Below are positions 25,968-35,922 of a DNA stretch of 64,000 bases, in pieces. Source of the DNA: Chryseobacterium culicis. Its GTDB lineage: Bacteria > Bacteroidota > Bacteroidia > Flavobacteriales > Weeksellaceae. Made by a program: the position numbers and the translations under genes. The notes below the pieces were generated by a model. It saw only the letters and a list, made by a program, of their open reading frames with translations, searched no databases and had not been told where the DNA came from. Location of the stretch: contig NZ_PCPP01000002.1 in assembly GCF_002979755.1 (NCBI RefSeq), positions 62,001-126,000 of the forward strand. Reading direction: 5' to 3'. Position 1 is the stretch's first letter, and the number at the start of each line of letters is the position of its first letter.

Positions 25968-26832
25968 AGAAAAATGGGTTCTTCTGGTTATCCTGAGTAT
26001 TATCTGGGGATCATCCTTTATTTTAATCAAAAAATCACTGGAACATTTTAATCCGTATCAGGTAGGATCTTTAAGGGTTCTTATTGCAGGGATTATTTTG
26101 CTTCCTGTTGCTATTTCCAATTACAAACTTTTCCCTAAAAAGCATTTGAAATGGTTAATTCTGGCTGCCTTTACCGGAAACTTCATTCCTATGTTCCTGT
26201 TTCCAATTGCAGAAACTGAAATAAGCAGCAGTATTGCGGGGATTATCAATTCAATGATGCCTATTTTCGTCATTATTGTAGGCGCGCTGGTATGGAAATT
26301 CGAAACGACAAAAAAGCAGATTATAGGAACGTTAATAAGCTTCACCGGAGTCTGTATTCTTGCATTTGGAGGTGGTGACAGCGGGGATTTGAAAATGATT
26401 CCCATTCTGTTGTTATTATTGGCCACTTTATGTTATGCACTGAGTACTACAACGGTAAAATCGAAGCTTATGGAAGTTTCTTCTACTGTTTTATCGGCTT
26501 TTGTGTTCTCATTTGTGTTATTATTCCCCTCCATTATAGCTCTGACCTCCACTGGATTCTTTTCGGAATTTAGCTTTTCGAAGGATAATCTGCTGGGGCT
26601 TATGTTTGTCAGCCTCTTATCAATCTTCGGAACAGGTCTGGCAATGACCATGAATTATCGTTTGCTGAAAGTTTCTTCTCCTCTTTTTGCCTCTACAGTT
26701 ACTTTAGTAATGCCTATTGTTGCTATTATCTGGGGGATTTTAGATGGCGAAAAACTAACGTATTTACAATTTATAGGAGCAGGAATTATCATTGGAGGAC
26801 TGATCTTTTTGAGAACAAATCAAAAAAAATAA
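25954..26832 (+). CDS. EamA/DMT superfamily transporter
   Basis: 292 residues with ten predicted helices in two EamA repeats (about 8-135 and 150-288), visible in ILSIIWGSSFILIKKSLEHFNPYQVGSLRVL and the second-half PLFASTVTLVMPIVAIIWGIL. Members export or import amino acids, nucleotides and other small metabolites; the substrate is not predictable. It overlaps the end of aat and is followed by a lipoprotein gene 47 bp on. Confidence 0.9.
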   Translation: MNADKEKWVLLVILSIIWGSSFILIKKSLEHFNPYQVGSLRVLIAGIILLPVAISNYKLFPKKHLKWLILAAFTGNFIPMFLFPIAETEISSSIAGIINSMMPIFVIIVGALVWKFETTKKQIIGTLISFTGVCILAFGGGDSGDLKMIPILLLLLATLCYALSTTTVKSKLMEVSSTVLSAFVFSFVLLFPSIIALTSTGFFSEFSFSKDNLLGLMFVSLLSIFGTGLAMTMNYRLLKVSSPLFASTVTLVMPIVAIIWGILDGEKLTYLQFIGAGIIIGGLIFLRTNQKK

Positions 26833-26879
26833 AATTACATTATAAATTAAATTATATTTGGCTAATTTAATTTATAACT

Positions 26880-27737
26880 ATGAAAAAAAATCTACTTTTT
26901 GGCTTATTGGCCTTATCTACAATTTCATGCTACAGTTCTGACGACACCCCTTTTGACAACAGTGATCCATCCAATCAGAGTCTGGTTCTTCCTACAAGAA
27001 TGACAATGGATGGTATTGTAATGAAAATCAATTACAACGGAACTAAAATCATCAGTATGATTAACAATATTAATCATGGGCAAAGAATTGAATTCACCTA
27101 TACTGACGATTATGTTACCAGTATTAAACATTACGAAAATAATATTCTTGAAAGTACGGCTGAATACGGCTATAATAACGGACGTATGGCGTCTGCTGTT
27201 ACGAAGGAATATTCTACTACAGGTACAGTACAGAATACGGTTGCATTTGCTTATACCTACACAAGCAATACAGAAATCAGCGTAAAAAAACAGACAACTT
27301 CGGGAACTGCCGGTTCATCCACCATCAACAGTATACTTACTTACAGCAATGGAAATATGGTAAGCAATATAGGTTCAGGAACTGGAACAGTAAATGGCAA
27401 TACGGTTAATTATACAGAGAATGAAACCTACACATATACGGATAAAAACTATCCTTTTAAAAATGTAAAGGGTTTCGACAAAATTATATTTAACGGAAAT
27501 GAGAGTGATGGTGTAAGCATGCTATTTTCGAATATAAAGAACAGCTTAAGCACCTATAAAGGGCAATTCACCAATACCGGAGGAGGAACAACAACCGGAA
27601 CTACCGCTCATAAGTATACAACCACTTTTAACGCTGCAGGCTATCCGTCTGAAGAAAGCAGGCAGTCTCTTGATATGAATGGAAATGCAAACGGCAATGC
27701 TCCGGATAAATTTTTCTACGAATATAACTTCCAATAA
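26880..27737 (+). CDS. lipoprotein with YD-like beta repeats
   Basis: 285 residues with a lipoprotein signal (LLALSTISC, Cys17) followed by an acidic Ser/Asp linker. The mature part has repeated short beta motifs with Tyr and Asn (EFTYTDDYVTSIKHYENN, AEYGYNNGRM, ETYTYTDKNYPF), similar to the DUF4595 and YD-repeat style surface lipoproteins of Bacteroidota. Glycine- and Thr-rich segments lie near residue 235. No catalytic site is visible. A strong terminator follows. Confidence 0.7.
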   Translation: MKKNLLFGLLALSTISCYSSDDTPFDNSDPSNQSLVLPTRMTMDGIVMKINYNGTKIISMINNINHGQRIEFTYTDDYVTSIKHYENNILESTAEYGYNNGRMASAVTKEYSTTGTVQNTVAFAYTYTSNTEISVKKQTTSGTAGSSTINSILTYSNGNMVSNIGSGTGTVNGNTVNYTENETYTYTDKNYPFKNVKGFDKIIFNGNESDGVSMLFSNIKNSLSTYKGQFTNTGGGTTTGTTAHKYTTTFNAAGYPSEESRQSLDMNGNANGNAPDKFFYEYNFQ

Positions 27738-27738
27738 A

Positions 27739-27762
27739 AAAACCTGCAAAAATGCAGGTTTT
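27739..27762. terminator. bidirectional hairpin terminator
   Basis: Arms AAAACCTGCA and TGCAGGTTTT with a 4-nt loop, between the converging lipoprotein and TPR genes. A and T runs flank it on both sides. Confidence 0.85.
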
Positions 27763-27779
27763 ATTGTTTTTAAATTAAT

Positions 27780-29162
27780 TTAATTCTTTTTTCTCACTCT
27801 ACTTGCTTTAGCTTTTTTCACCTCATCTTTAATGAAAGGATATTTTTTCTGCATATCCTTAACTAAAGACGGATCCAAATCTAATGCTTTCTGAAGAGCT
27901 TCCATTCCCTTATCCTGGTCTTTCAGGTTAAAAAAGCAATTGCTTAACTGATAATACAGTTCTGCTCTGTGGTGATTTTTTAACGCTTTATTCAGAACGG
28001 TTACCGCATCTTCATATTCTCCTACCAACATCAAAACTTCTGAATAGGCATACCAGTTGTAGAATCTTGATGGTTCTGCATCCACAAGCTTTTTAAGACA
28101 GGTAAGACTTTCTTCAAACTTCCCTGAATCAATAAACAGGAAAGCCAGTCTTTTTTGATAATCAAGATTGTTTTCATTCAGCTGGGTAGCTTCTTTGGCA
28201 TAATACAATGCCTCAGACATTCCACCCATTTCTTCGTAGAGATAAGACTGTTCCATCATTGCAAGATAAAACTGAGGGTCTTCTCTTAATGATTTTTGAA
28301 ATGCATTTAACGCTATAATAGGCTGTTTTAATGCTTTATTACACAATCCGATTTTATAAAAAGTAAATGCTTTTGTGTATTCCAGCTCCAGCATCTCTTC
28401 ATAGGTCTCAATTGCTTTTTGGTATTGTCCCAAAGCTTCATAACAGGCTGCTTTATTGGCATATACTCCTACAGAGTTTGAGTTAATTGCCAACAAATAA
28501 TCATAACCTCTTATCGCTTCATCATAATTTTTTCTGTTGAAATAGAATTGTCCGTATTCAAACCATGCGGTTTCGGAATAAGAAAATTCATCTAAATATT
28601 CATTAAGAAAGGCAATAGCCTCCTCGCTCTTATTCAAATCACTGAAACACACCATACAGTTTTCCAGTGAATATTCATCCAACGGATCTTCTTTCAGTGC
28701 TTTTCTGTAATGTTTAAGAGCGTTAAAAGGATCTCCGAGATTCACATATTCATCCGCAATAAAGTTGTGGAGAAAGTTTTCTTCTTCCTCTAATGTCAAA
28801 GCTTTTTTACAGATTTCAATGGATTTTCTGGGATTTCCTAGGTTCGAATAATACTTGGCATAACAAACCAAAAAGTCAGTGCTTTCCATAGAGGCACCTT
28901 TCAATTCATCGATAAGTTCTTTCGCCGTATTATACTCTTCCCACTCCAGAAGGATCTCAAGTCTTTTGATCTTAATATCCAACGAATTAGGGTGAAGCTT
29001 TAGTCCATAATTAACAGCCATGTCAGCGTAATTAAAATCCCCAAGCTCCAAATAATAAACAATAATGTCTTCTAACTCTTCTGTATCGAAGTAGAATTCG
29101 TCATTGTTTTCCATCATTTCCTCGAACTTTTTTACAAGTTCATTTCCAAAATACTCTTCCAA
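27780..29162 (-). CDS. tetratricopeptide-repeat protein
   Basis: 460 residues with at least ten TPR units from about residue 30 to 440, for example YDEAIRGYDYLLAINSNSVGVYANKAACYEALGQY and its neighbours. There is no signal peptide. The start is a TTG: an in-frame stop lies upstream with no ATG between, and an AAAGAGGA stretch precedes it. The next in-frame ATG is 15 codons in. TPR arrays are protein-docking scaffolds, and this type is common in Flavobacteriia without a known partner. A basic tail ends the protein. Confidence 0.88.
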   Translation of the reverse strand: MEEYFGNELVKKFEEMMENNDEFYFDTEELEDIIVYYLELGDFNYADMAVNYGLKLHPNSLDIKIKRLEILLEWEEYNTAKELIDELKGASMESTDFLVCYAKYYSNLGNPRKSIEICKKALTLEEEENFLHNFIADEYVNLGDPFNALKHYRKALKEDPLDEYSLENCMVCFSDLNKSEEAIAFLNEYLDEFSYSETAWFEYGQFYFNRKNYDEAIRGYDYLLAINSNSVGVYANKAACYEALGQYQKAIETYEEMLELEYTKAFTFYKIGLCNKALKQPIIALNAFQKSLREDPQFYLAMMEQSYLYEEMGGMSEALYYAKEATQLNENNLDYQKRLAFLFIDSGKFEESLTCLKKLVDAEPSRFYNWYAYSEVLMLVGEYEDAVTVLNKALKNHHRAELYYQLSNCFFNLKDQDKGMEALQKALDLDPSLVKDMQKKYPFIKDEVKKAKASRVRKKN

Positions 29163-29369
29163 TAGTGTCCTCTTTGTCGGCCTGATGTCTGAATTTGCTT
29201 ACAAACCTCGGCAAACGATTAGTTAATAATACATCTGAAACTGATATTCAAATATTTATGCAAAGTTGCAACTTTTTTTTGAATTTTCCATTTCATAAAT
29301 TTCTATTATAAAAATAGTAAAAAAAGAAAACCAATAAAAGCATTGTGGATAAAAAAACGGAAATTGGGG

Positions 29370-30341
29370 TTAAATTCTTATCACAAGACGTTTTCCGCTT
29401 TGTATCTCAGCATTCCATATGGTTTCGATATTTTTAATATCAACGTCCTGTGTTTCCATTTTAATCTTTCCGTCTATGGCTGCCTGAAACATTTCAGGAA
29501 TAATTTCTGAAAACAGAAGGGCTGATTCTTCTTTTGTCCAGCTTCCCAATCCGGATCCTGAGATCTGAATATCTGTTCCTCTGAGGATCTGTGAAGACAG
29601 CTGAATGGTATCTCCGCTCATTCCTCCTATGGTTACCAGTTTTGTTTTATGGGAAAAGGTTCCGTCTCCTTTAAAAGCAGACAATATCATTTCTATAGAA
29701 TGTCCCCAGATATAATCCAAAACAATATCAATAGGGGTTTCTTCATGAATTTCTTTTATTTTTTGTTTAAAATCATGATCCGCTAACTTGAGTGAAACAA
29801 CCTCATCAGCTCCCAGCTCACGTAAAGACTGTAGAGATTCTTCATTTCTTCCGGTAACAATGACTTTACCGGCATTATATAATTTGGCGATCTGAACAGC
29901 AATTCTGCCTGTGATTCCGGTTGCTCCGTTAATCAGAACGGTATTGCCTTTTTGTATTCCGGCTTTAAACTTTAAGGCCATTGCTGATCCCATAACGGCA
30001 TTTGGCAGTGCGGCGGCTACAGAAAAATCCAGTTCTTCAGGAATTGGAATGATCATTTTTTTATCTGCTACTGCTTTTTCAGCTACCGTCCCTTTTTTAC
30101 TGAAGAAATAAACTTTATTTCCATTTTCCAGATACCCTACTCCATCTGTCCCAATAATAGTGGGTTGATGTCCCTGATTTTCTGTGGAATAATGATTTCC
30201 TCCTGCTCTGGCTCTGTCCAGGTTTTTAATAGATGCGGCTTTTACTGAAACCAGAATTTCATTTTCATTCATAATTTCAGGTGCCGGGAAATCTACGTAT
30301 TGAGGAATGCTTCCTTTTTCAAATACTACTGCTGCTTTCAT
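29370..30341 (-). CDS. zinc-independent MDR/quinone oxidoreductase-like protein
   Basis: 323 residues of the medium-chain dehydrogenase/reductase fold. The N-terminal GroES-like domain starts MKAAVVFEKGSIPQYVDFP, and the nucleotide-binding motif is NGATGITGRIAVQIAKL followed by VIVTGRNEESL. The catalytic-zinc ligands of alcohol dehydrogenase are not present, which fits a quinone oxidoreductase or enoyl reductase-like protein using NADPH. Its substrate is unknown. The Crp-family regulator gene lies 244 bp upstream on the same strand. Confidence 0.85.
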   Translation of the reverse strand: MKAAVVFEKGSIPQYVDFPAPEIMNENEILVSVKAASIKNLDRARAGGNHYSTENQGHQPTIIGTDGVGYLENGNKVYFFSKKGTVAEKAVADKKMIIPIPEELDFSVAAALPNAVMGSAMALKFKAGIQKGNTVLINGATGITGRIAVQIAKLYNAGKVIVTGRNEESLQSLRELGADEVVSLKLADHDFKQKIKEIHEETPIDIVLDYIWGHSIEMILSAFKGDGTFSHKTKLVTIGGMSGDTIQLSSQILRGTDIQISGSGLGSWTKEESALLFSEIIPEMFQAAIDGKIKMETQDVDIKNIETIWNAEIQSGKRLVIRI

Positions 30342-30585
30342 TCTTTTTAATTTTTAAGCAAAATTATAGAGGATGAATGCCACATAGCGATAACATTTGT
30401 TATGAGTTTGGGATTTGTTTAGGAATGGAAGCAGGAAGAGGGAGGCGGGGAGTTATCGAAGTCCATTGTATAAGAAGGGGCTTCTTTTAGTAAAGAATGC
30501 GTGAAGATGTAGCAAAAAAATCCCAAGTTATATATTATATTATTACCATCAAACTTCCTGCTTCTGCCTTCCATCTTCCAGCCTC

Positions 30586-31164
30586 TTACAGTTTCTCTTT
30601 CAATATTTTGCTTTTGATTCTGCTGAGATGCACCGTTGTAATCCCAAGATAGGAGGCAATATAATGTTGCGGAACTCTTTTGATAATTTCAGGTTTTTGT
30701 TTCACCAAATTCAGATATCGCTGTTGTGGGGTATCTTTAATGAATGAAAAGAAATGCTTCATATAATCGAATACTCTTTCAAAAAGGGCATCCATAAAAA
30801 GATTTCTGAGCTCACGATTTTCATACACTTCTTCCAGGAAAGCTTCTACATCGGGCTTATTGATTTTATATAAAATACATGGTTCTATCGTCTCAAATGA
30901 AACCATACTTGGCAAGCCTTTTTTAAAACTTTCAAGGGATGAGAACATTGTATTTTCAAGGAAAAACTGAAATGTTACGTCTTTTCCATCATTATTATAC
31001 CAGGCTCTTACCATACCTTTTTCAATGTAATAGGCATTGTAGGAAACCTCACCTTCTTTTAAAAGCAAAGTTTTAGCCGGGACTTCCATTCGTTCAAAGC
31101 TGCCCAGAAATTTTCTCCATTTTTCTTTAGGAAAGGGAAATCTGTTTTTGATATGTTCAAACAT
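30586..31164 (-). CDS. Crp/Fnr family transcriptional regulator
   Basis: 192 residues. The cyclic-nucleotide-binding-type beta barrel (about 20-125; LLLKEGEVSYNAYYIEKGMVRAWY) is followed by a C-terminal winged helix with RVPQHYIASYLGITTVHLSRIKSKI. No Fnr-type cysteine cluster is visible. It belongs to the short Bacteroidota clade that often controls the adjacent oxidoreductase, here the gene at 29370-30341; that pairing is inferred from position. Confidence 0.88.
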   Translation of the reverse strand: MFEHIKNRFPFPKEKWRKFLGSFERMEVPAKTLLLKEGEVSYNAYYIEKGMVRAWYNNDGKDVTFQFFLENTMFSSLESFKKGLPSMVSFETIEPCILYKINKPDVEAFLEEVYENRELRNLFMDALFERVFDYMKHFFSFIKDTPQQRYLNLVKQKPEIIKRVPQHYIASYLGITTVHLSRIKSKILKEKL

Positions 31165-31176
31165 TCCTGATAAAAA

Positions 31177-31201
31177 AAGAACGGACTCTTTGTCCGTTCT
31201 T
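31177..31201 (-). terminator. hairpin terminator of glmM
   Basis: Arms AAGAACGGAC and GTCCGTTCTT with a 5-nt loop just past the glmM stop. On the minus strand it is followed by a run of T. Confidence 0.85.
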
Positions 31202-31210
31202 CAAATATTT

Positions 31211-32593
31211 TTAGATTAAACTCTTAATTTTAGCAATAATATCATCGCCCAACTGATCGGCTTCTTCCTGAGACTGAGCTTCAGTATAAATTCTGATGAT
31301 GGGTTCTGTATTGGATTTTCTAAGGTGAACCCAATTGTTTTCAAAGTCTATTTTAACCCCATCTACAGTGGAAACTTCTTCATTCTGATATTCCTGTTCC
31401 ATTTTGCTTAAGATAGCGTCTACATCAATCTCCGGAGTCAGTTCTATTTTCTTTTTCCCCATGAAATAGCTTGGATATCCTGCTCTTAGTTCAGAAACCG
31501 TTTTGTTTTCTTTCGCCAAATGAGTCAAGAATAAAGCAACTCCTACCAAAGAATCTCTTCCGTAATGCAATTCAGGATAGATAATACCTCCGTTTCCTTC
31601 TCCTCCGATGACAGCATCTTTCTCTTTCATCAAAGTTACTACGTTTACTTCTCCTACTGCACTTGCAAAGTATTCTGAGTTGTGGGTATGTGCTACATCT
31701 CTCAAAGCACGGCTTGAAGAGAGGTTAGAAATTGCCACCCCATTCTGGTGTTTCAACAGGTAATCTGCAACGGCTACCAGTGTATATTCTTCGCCGAACA
31801 TTTCTCCTTTTTCGTCAATCAATGCCAGTCTGTCTACATCCGGATCTACGACAACTCCCAAATCAGCGTTTTCTCTTTTCACCAATTCGCAGATGTCTCC
31901 TAAATGTTCTTTCAAAGGCTCAGGATTGTGTGGGAAGTGTCCTGTAGGCTCACAGTATAATTTGATGGTTTCACAGCCTAATTTATCCAAAAGCATAGGA
32001 ATTGCAATTCCTCCTGTAGAGTTTACCGCATCCAGAACCACCTTAAAGTTTTTTGCTTTGATGGCTTCCACATCTACCATTGGCAAATCCAGGATCTGCT
32101 GAATATGGATATCAAAAGCATCATCTCTTGTTTCGTATTTTCCAAGATCATCAACTTCTGCAAAGTTGAAATCTTCACTTTCTGCCAAAGCCAGTACTTC
32201 CGCACCGTTTTCACCGCTGATGAATTCTCCTTTTTCGTTTAATAATTTAAGGGCATTCCATTGTTTTGGATTATGGGAAGCAGTAAGGATGATTCCCCCG
32301 TCTGCATTCAGCTCAGGAACCATTACTTCTACTGTAGGTGTTGTAGAAAGACCAAGATCTACCACATTAATCCCCAATCCCTGCAATGTAGCCGTTACCA
32401 GAGAAGAAACCATCTGACCAGAAATTCTGGCATCTCTTCCGATGATAAGAGTAAGATCTTTTTTATTTTTATTATTTTGAAGCCAAGTTCCGAATGCAGA
32501 AGCGAATTTTACCACATCCAGCGGTGTTAAGTTATCATTTACTTTTCCACCAATGGTTCCGCGAATTCCGGAAATAGATTTTATTAATGACAT
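31211..32593 (-). CDS. glmM: phosphoglucosamine mutase
   Basis: 460 residues of the alpha-D-phosphohexomutase family. The active-site phosphoserine loop is ILTASHNPKQWNALK (Ser105), the metal loop is DPDVDRLALID, the sugar loop is GEGNGGI, and the phosphate-binding site is RKSNTEPIIRIYTEA. The enzyme interconverts glucosamine-6-phosphate and glucosamine-1-phosphate for peptidoglycan and LPS synthesis. The opening SISGIRGTIGG is typical of the Bacteroidota form. Phosphomannomutase activity cannot be excluded. Confidence 0.92.
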   Translation of the reverse strand: MSLIKSISGIRGTIGGKVNDNLTPLDVVKFASAFGTWLQNNKNKKDLTLIIGRDARISGQMVSSLVTATLQGLGINVVDLGLSTTPTVEVMVPELNADGGIILTASHNPKQWNALKLLNEKGEFISGENGAEVLALAESEDFNFAEVDDLGKYETRDDAFDIHIQQILDLPMVDVEAIKAKNFKVVLDAVNSTGGIAIPMLLDKLGCETIKLYCEPTGHFPHNPEPLKEHLGDICELVKRENADLGVVVDPDVDRLALIDEKGEMFGEEYTLVAVADYLLKHQNGVAISNLSSSRALRDVAHTHNSEYFASAVGEVNVVTLMKEKDAVIGGEGNGGIIYPELHYGRDSLVGVALFLTHLAKENKTVSELRAGYPSYFMGKKKIELTPEIDVDAILSKMEQEYQNEEVSTVDGVKIDFENNWVHLRKSNTEPIIRIYTEAQSQEEADQLGDDIIAKIKSLI

Positions 32594-32661
32594 GATGTTT
32601 TTAATTTTATTTTGTTCTTTCTAAATTTTCCAGCGCAAAGATACTTAAAAGACTTTTCAAC

Positions 32662-33690
32662 TTACAGAAGAGGAATCTTTTTTTGAATTTTATCATAAGT
32701 ATTTTTTACAACTTTCGGTGGGGCAAAACGATATCCTATATACAACAGTCCATAAAGGTTATTATTCTCTACGGCTTCCCCATTTTTCTGATAGGTATAA
32801 GTCTTAAAGTTCATTCTTCCACCAAAAAGAAAGCGTTCCGAGTTATATCCAATATGAAGACCTCCGTCCATTCTCAGGGTTAGAAACTGTTCATTTTCTT
32901 TTGGCTCATTTCCTTCCCGGGAGCTTGAAAACTGTCCTCCAAGCCCTACAGAAAGGTAAGGAGCAATATTCACCTTATCCTTTATAATCCAATTGTAAAA
33001 GTATCCCATATTTCCCCCTATTTTATACTGAACCTCTCTGCTTTTCACTTCGTTGGTTGTATTGGTGAAAAAGCTGACATCATAATCCAGATAAGGAACC
33101 CAGCTTCCGCTGCTTTTTTTCTGCCATTCACTTTGAGTGTAGATACTTTTGGCCGAGAAGTTTTTATTGAGGACATACGATGTTGTTCCTCCAAAGCTCA
33201 GCACTTTTAAGTCCGGGAACTGTAAATAACCATCTTTGGCCTCCTGCCAGTCTGAGATAATATCTTTCATATTTTCCACGTAAAATCCCTTTACTTTTTT
33301 ATAGTAAAGTGTCTGGATAAATCTTTTAGGAAAAAACCTGAAGCTCAGATCTGTATAAGAGCTTTTACCTTTCAGATCATCCTCATTATTTCCGGGGATA
33401 AATTTGGGTGAAAAAGAAAGGGTGGCACTGATCGCCCGATAGTCCACCGATATGGATGTTCTTGTTTTGTTATTGATAGACAAATCTATTTTATTATTGC
33501 CTATGTGTTTTCCTCCCTGAGAGAGGATGTACTTTTCAATGTTAGTATCCAGATTAAGGCGAATCATCACCTGGTCACTGTAAGACTTAACAAGGGTTGT
33601 ATCTGTCTGGCATTTCGCATAAAAAATGCACGAGAACAACATGAGAACTGAATTTGTGTTTTTTAGATTCAAAATAATTAATATTTTCAA
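32662..33690 (-). CDS. DUF4421 family outer membrane protein
   Basis: Up to 342 residues. The frame opens with a TTG at 33690; an ATG at 33642 starts MLFSCIFYAKCQ, so the true start is uncertain. After a short signal segment the protein is all beta, with strand patterns such as KTRTSISVDYRAISATLSF and YFYNWIIKDKVNIAPYLSVGLGGQF that match DUF4421 barrels of Bacteroidota. The last strands end in YIGYRFAPPK. Its function is unknown. Confidence 0.75.
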   Translation of the reverse strand: MKILIILNLKNTNSVLMLFSCIFYAKCQTDTTLVKSYSDQVMIRLNLDTNIEKYILSQGGKHIGNNKIDLSINNKTRTSISVDYRAISATLSFSPKFIPGNNEDDLKGKSSYTDLSFRFFPKRFIQTLYYKKVKGFYVENMKDIISDWQEAKDGYLQFPDLKVLSFGGTTSYVLNKNFSAKSIYTQSEWQKKSSGSWVPYLDYDVSFFTNTTNEVKSREVQYKIGGNMGYFYNWIIKDKVNIAPYLSVGLGGQFSSSREGNEPKENEQFLTLRMDGGLHIGYNSERFLFGGRMNFKTYTYQKNGEAVENNNLYGLLYIGYRFAPPKVVKNTYDKIQKKIPLL

Positions 33691-33736
33691 AGGATGAAAA
33701 TACTAATTATTTTTTAATACCCCGGTTGCGCCTGGT

Positions 33737-33889
33737 TTAAGAGCATCCGCAGTCTTTATCACAATTCGTTCTCTTAGAACTGAATTTTTTAGGTGCAAAA
33801 TTCTTTTTAAGTACTTTAAATAAAGAGTAACAGGCGAATGCTACAATTAATGCAATAAGTACGTACTGAATAATTAATGATGAGTCCAT
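33737..33889 (-). CDS. FeoB-associated Cys-rich membrane protein
   Basis: 50 residues: one membrane helix (IIQYVLIALIVAFACYSLFKVL) and a cytoplasmic tail ending in NCDKDCGCS. This is the small Cys-rich partner often encoded after FeoB, comparable in position to FeoC. Its ATG shares one base with the FeoB stop (TAATG), so it is translationally coupled. A longer frame from 34015 overlaps feoB and is rejected. Confidence 0.88.
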   Translation of the reverse strand: MDSSLIIQYVLIALIVAFACYSLFKVLKKNFAPKKFSSKRTNCDKDCGCS

Positions 33890-35922
33890 TACTTTAAAAT
33901 CTGATATGCTATCATCGACACAAAATATGCCAAACCTGTCATCATGACTACCTGAAAGCCGGTCCATTTCCAGCTTTTGGTTTCTCTGTAGACTACTGCC
34001 AGTGTAGAAACACACTGCATTGCAAATGCATAGAAAAGAAGAACTGAGATTCCGGTAGCAAAACTGAAGACTTTTTCTCCGTTGGGTTTTACATCTCTTC
34101 TCATTTTATCAATTACTTTTACTTCGGGAGCATCATCTTCCAAACTGTAAAGGGTAGACATTGTTCCTACGAAAACTTCTCTTGCCACGAAGCTGGTAAG
34201 AATTCCTACTCCCATTTTCCAGTCGTAGCCAAGCGGAGCAATAACAGGTTCTATTCCTTTACCCATTTTCGCAAGGTAAGAATGGTCAAGGTGAACATCT
34301 GTAGCTACAAACTCATTCGTTTTTTGGCTGGGTCCAAAGTAACTCAGAAACCAGATGATGATACTTACGATGAAAATTATTTTTCCTGCTCCGGTAATGA
34401 AGTCCCATACTTTTCCCAGAACCATTTTAAAGTCATATCCGAAAAGTGGTTTTTTATAAGCGGGAAGATCCATTACAAGATACGTTTTTCCCTTACTTTT
34501 AATAAATCTTTTAAGGATTGCTGCTGAGAATAAAGCGACTAAGAAGCCAAGAAGGTACATTCCCATCAAAACCAGCGCCTTGTATTTTATTCCTAAAAAT
34601 GTTCCTTCTGAAATAATCAGCCCGATGATAATACTATATACCGGAAGTCTTGCAGAACATGTCATAAATGGGGTTACCAATATTGTAAGCAATCTTTCTT
34701 TTACGTTTTCAATATTTCTTGTAGAAATCACAGCAGGAATAGCGCAGGCTGTACCTGATACAAGCGGCACTATACTTTTCCCGTTAAGCCCGAACGGACG
34801 AAGTAATCTATCCATCAGGAATACTACTCTTGCCATATATCCTGAATCTTCCAACAGGTAAAGGAAATACAACAGGATTCCGATCTGTGGAGCAAAAACG
34901 ACAATCCCTCCAATTCCCGGAACAATTCCGTTAGAAATCAGCGAATTAACTGGTCCTTCCGGAAGATGTTCGTTGGTAAATGCAGCCAGCCAGGAAAATG
35001 TTTCTTCAATCCAGTTCATAGGATATTCCGCAAGGAAGAAAACGCTTTGGAAAATAACCAGCAGGATGAGTAAAAAAACAACATAACCCCAGAATTTATG
35101 TACTAAAACTTTATCCAGTTTTTCGGTCAGTAATTCTTTGAACTGAGCTTTTTTAGAAATGACATCAGCCAATATTTTGTCTACATTCTGATATCTTCTC
35201 ACGGTTTCCTGAACCTGTAATCTTTTCGGAACCAGACTTTTAGAGTCAGATTCATTGAGTTGTTCCATTACTGAGCCTATTCTTCCAAGATCTGTTCCCA
35301 GTGAAAGGCTCATCCAGGCTTTATATTCATTATCGAAACCTTTATGTGCTGCCAGTTTCTGAATAAAATCTCTGTGTTCGTTGGGGGTTTCAAAAGAAGC
35401 TGCATTTGTTTTTACAAATTCATTGTTGTAAACAGCTTCTCTCACGGTATCAATTCCAATCTGCTCTTTGGCGTTGGTCTGAATAATCCGAATCCCTAAT
35501 GCTTCGGAAAATTTTTGAATATCGATGGTGATTCCTCTTCTTTCTGCCTGGTCAATCTGATTGACAATCAGAATCATTGGAATGCCAAGATCCTGAATCT
35601 GCTGAAAGAGAAGCAACCCTCTTTTTAAACTTAATGCTTCAAGAATATAAACAACTCCTGCGTAGTTTTTCTGCTCGTCGATAAGGTATTTGGAAAAAAT
35701 AGCTTCATCTTCTGAACTTGGGTAAACACTGTAAGAACCTGGAAGGTCAATGACTTCCACTTCTTCGTTTTTATAAGTATAGTTCCCCGAGTGACTGGCT
35801 ACGGTAACGCCGGCATAGTTTCCGGTTTTCTGCTTTTTGTTGCAAAGCGTATTAAAAACCGTTGACTTTCCTACATTAGGATTTCCGACTAAAAGTATCT
35901 GTTTTTTCTTGTTTTCCTGCAT
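33889..35922 (-). CDS. feoB: ferrous iron transporter FeoB
   Basis: 677 residues. The N-terminal G domain has GNPNVGKST (13-21), DLPGSYS and NQID. A GDI-like linker follows and then the polytopic core with Gate motifs (GYMARVVFLMDRLLRPFGLNGKSIVPL, CAIPAVISTRNI). It moves Fe2+ across the inner membrane. The ATG overlaps the feoA stop by one base and the stop overlaps the next gene by one base, giving a fully coupled feoA-feoB-Cys-rich operon. Confidence 0.96.
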   Translation of the reverse strand: MQENKKKQILLVGNPNVGKSTVFNTLCNKKQKTGNYAGVTVASHSGNYTYKNEEVEVIDLPGSYSVYPSSEDEAIFSKYLIDEQKNYAGVVYILEALSLKRGLLLFQQIQDLGIPMILIVNQIDQAERRGITIDIQKFSEALGIRIIQTNAKEQIGIDTVREAVYNNEFVKTNAASFETPNEHRDFIQKLAAHKGFDNEYKAWMSLSLGTDLGRIGSVMEQLNESDSKSLVPKRLQVQETVRRYQNVDKILADVISKKAQFKELLTEKLDKVLVHKFWGYVVFLLILLVIFQSVFFLAEYPMNWIEETFSWLAAFTNEHLPEGPVNSLISNGIVPGIGGIVVFAPQIGILLYFLYLLEDSGYMARVVFLMDRLLRPFGLNGKSIVPLVSGTACAIPAVISTRNIENVKERLLTILVTPFMTCSARLPVYSIIIGLIISEGTFLGIKYKALVLMGMYLLGFLVALFSAAILKRFIKSKGKTYLVMDLPAYKKPLFGYDFKMVLGKVWDFITGAGKIIFIVSIIIWFLSYFGPSQKTNEFVATDVHLDHSYLAKMGKGIEPVIAPLGYDWKMGVGILTSFVAREVFVGTMSTLYSLEDDAPEVKVIDKMRRDVKPNGEKVFSFATGISVLLFYAFAMQCVSTLAVVYRETKSWKWTGFQVVMMTGLAYFVSMIAYQILK

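Noticed and set aside
27780..29162. Frameshift or truncation at the TPR gene start because no ATG is present
   Set aside because: A TTG start with a purine-rich upstream stretch gives a complete protein; no broken remnant lies upstream.
33737..34015. Longer start for the Cys-rich membrane protein gene at 34015
   Set aside because: It would overlap feoB by more than 120 bp and add a non-conserved leader; the ATG at 33889 gives the known small protein.
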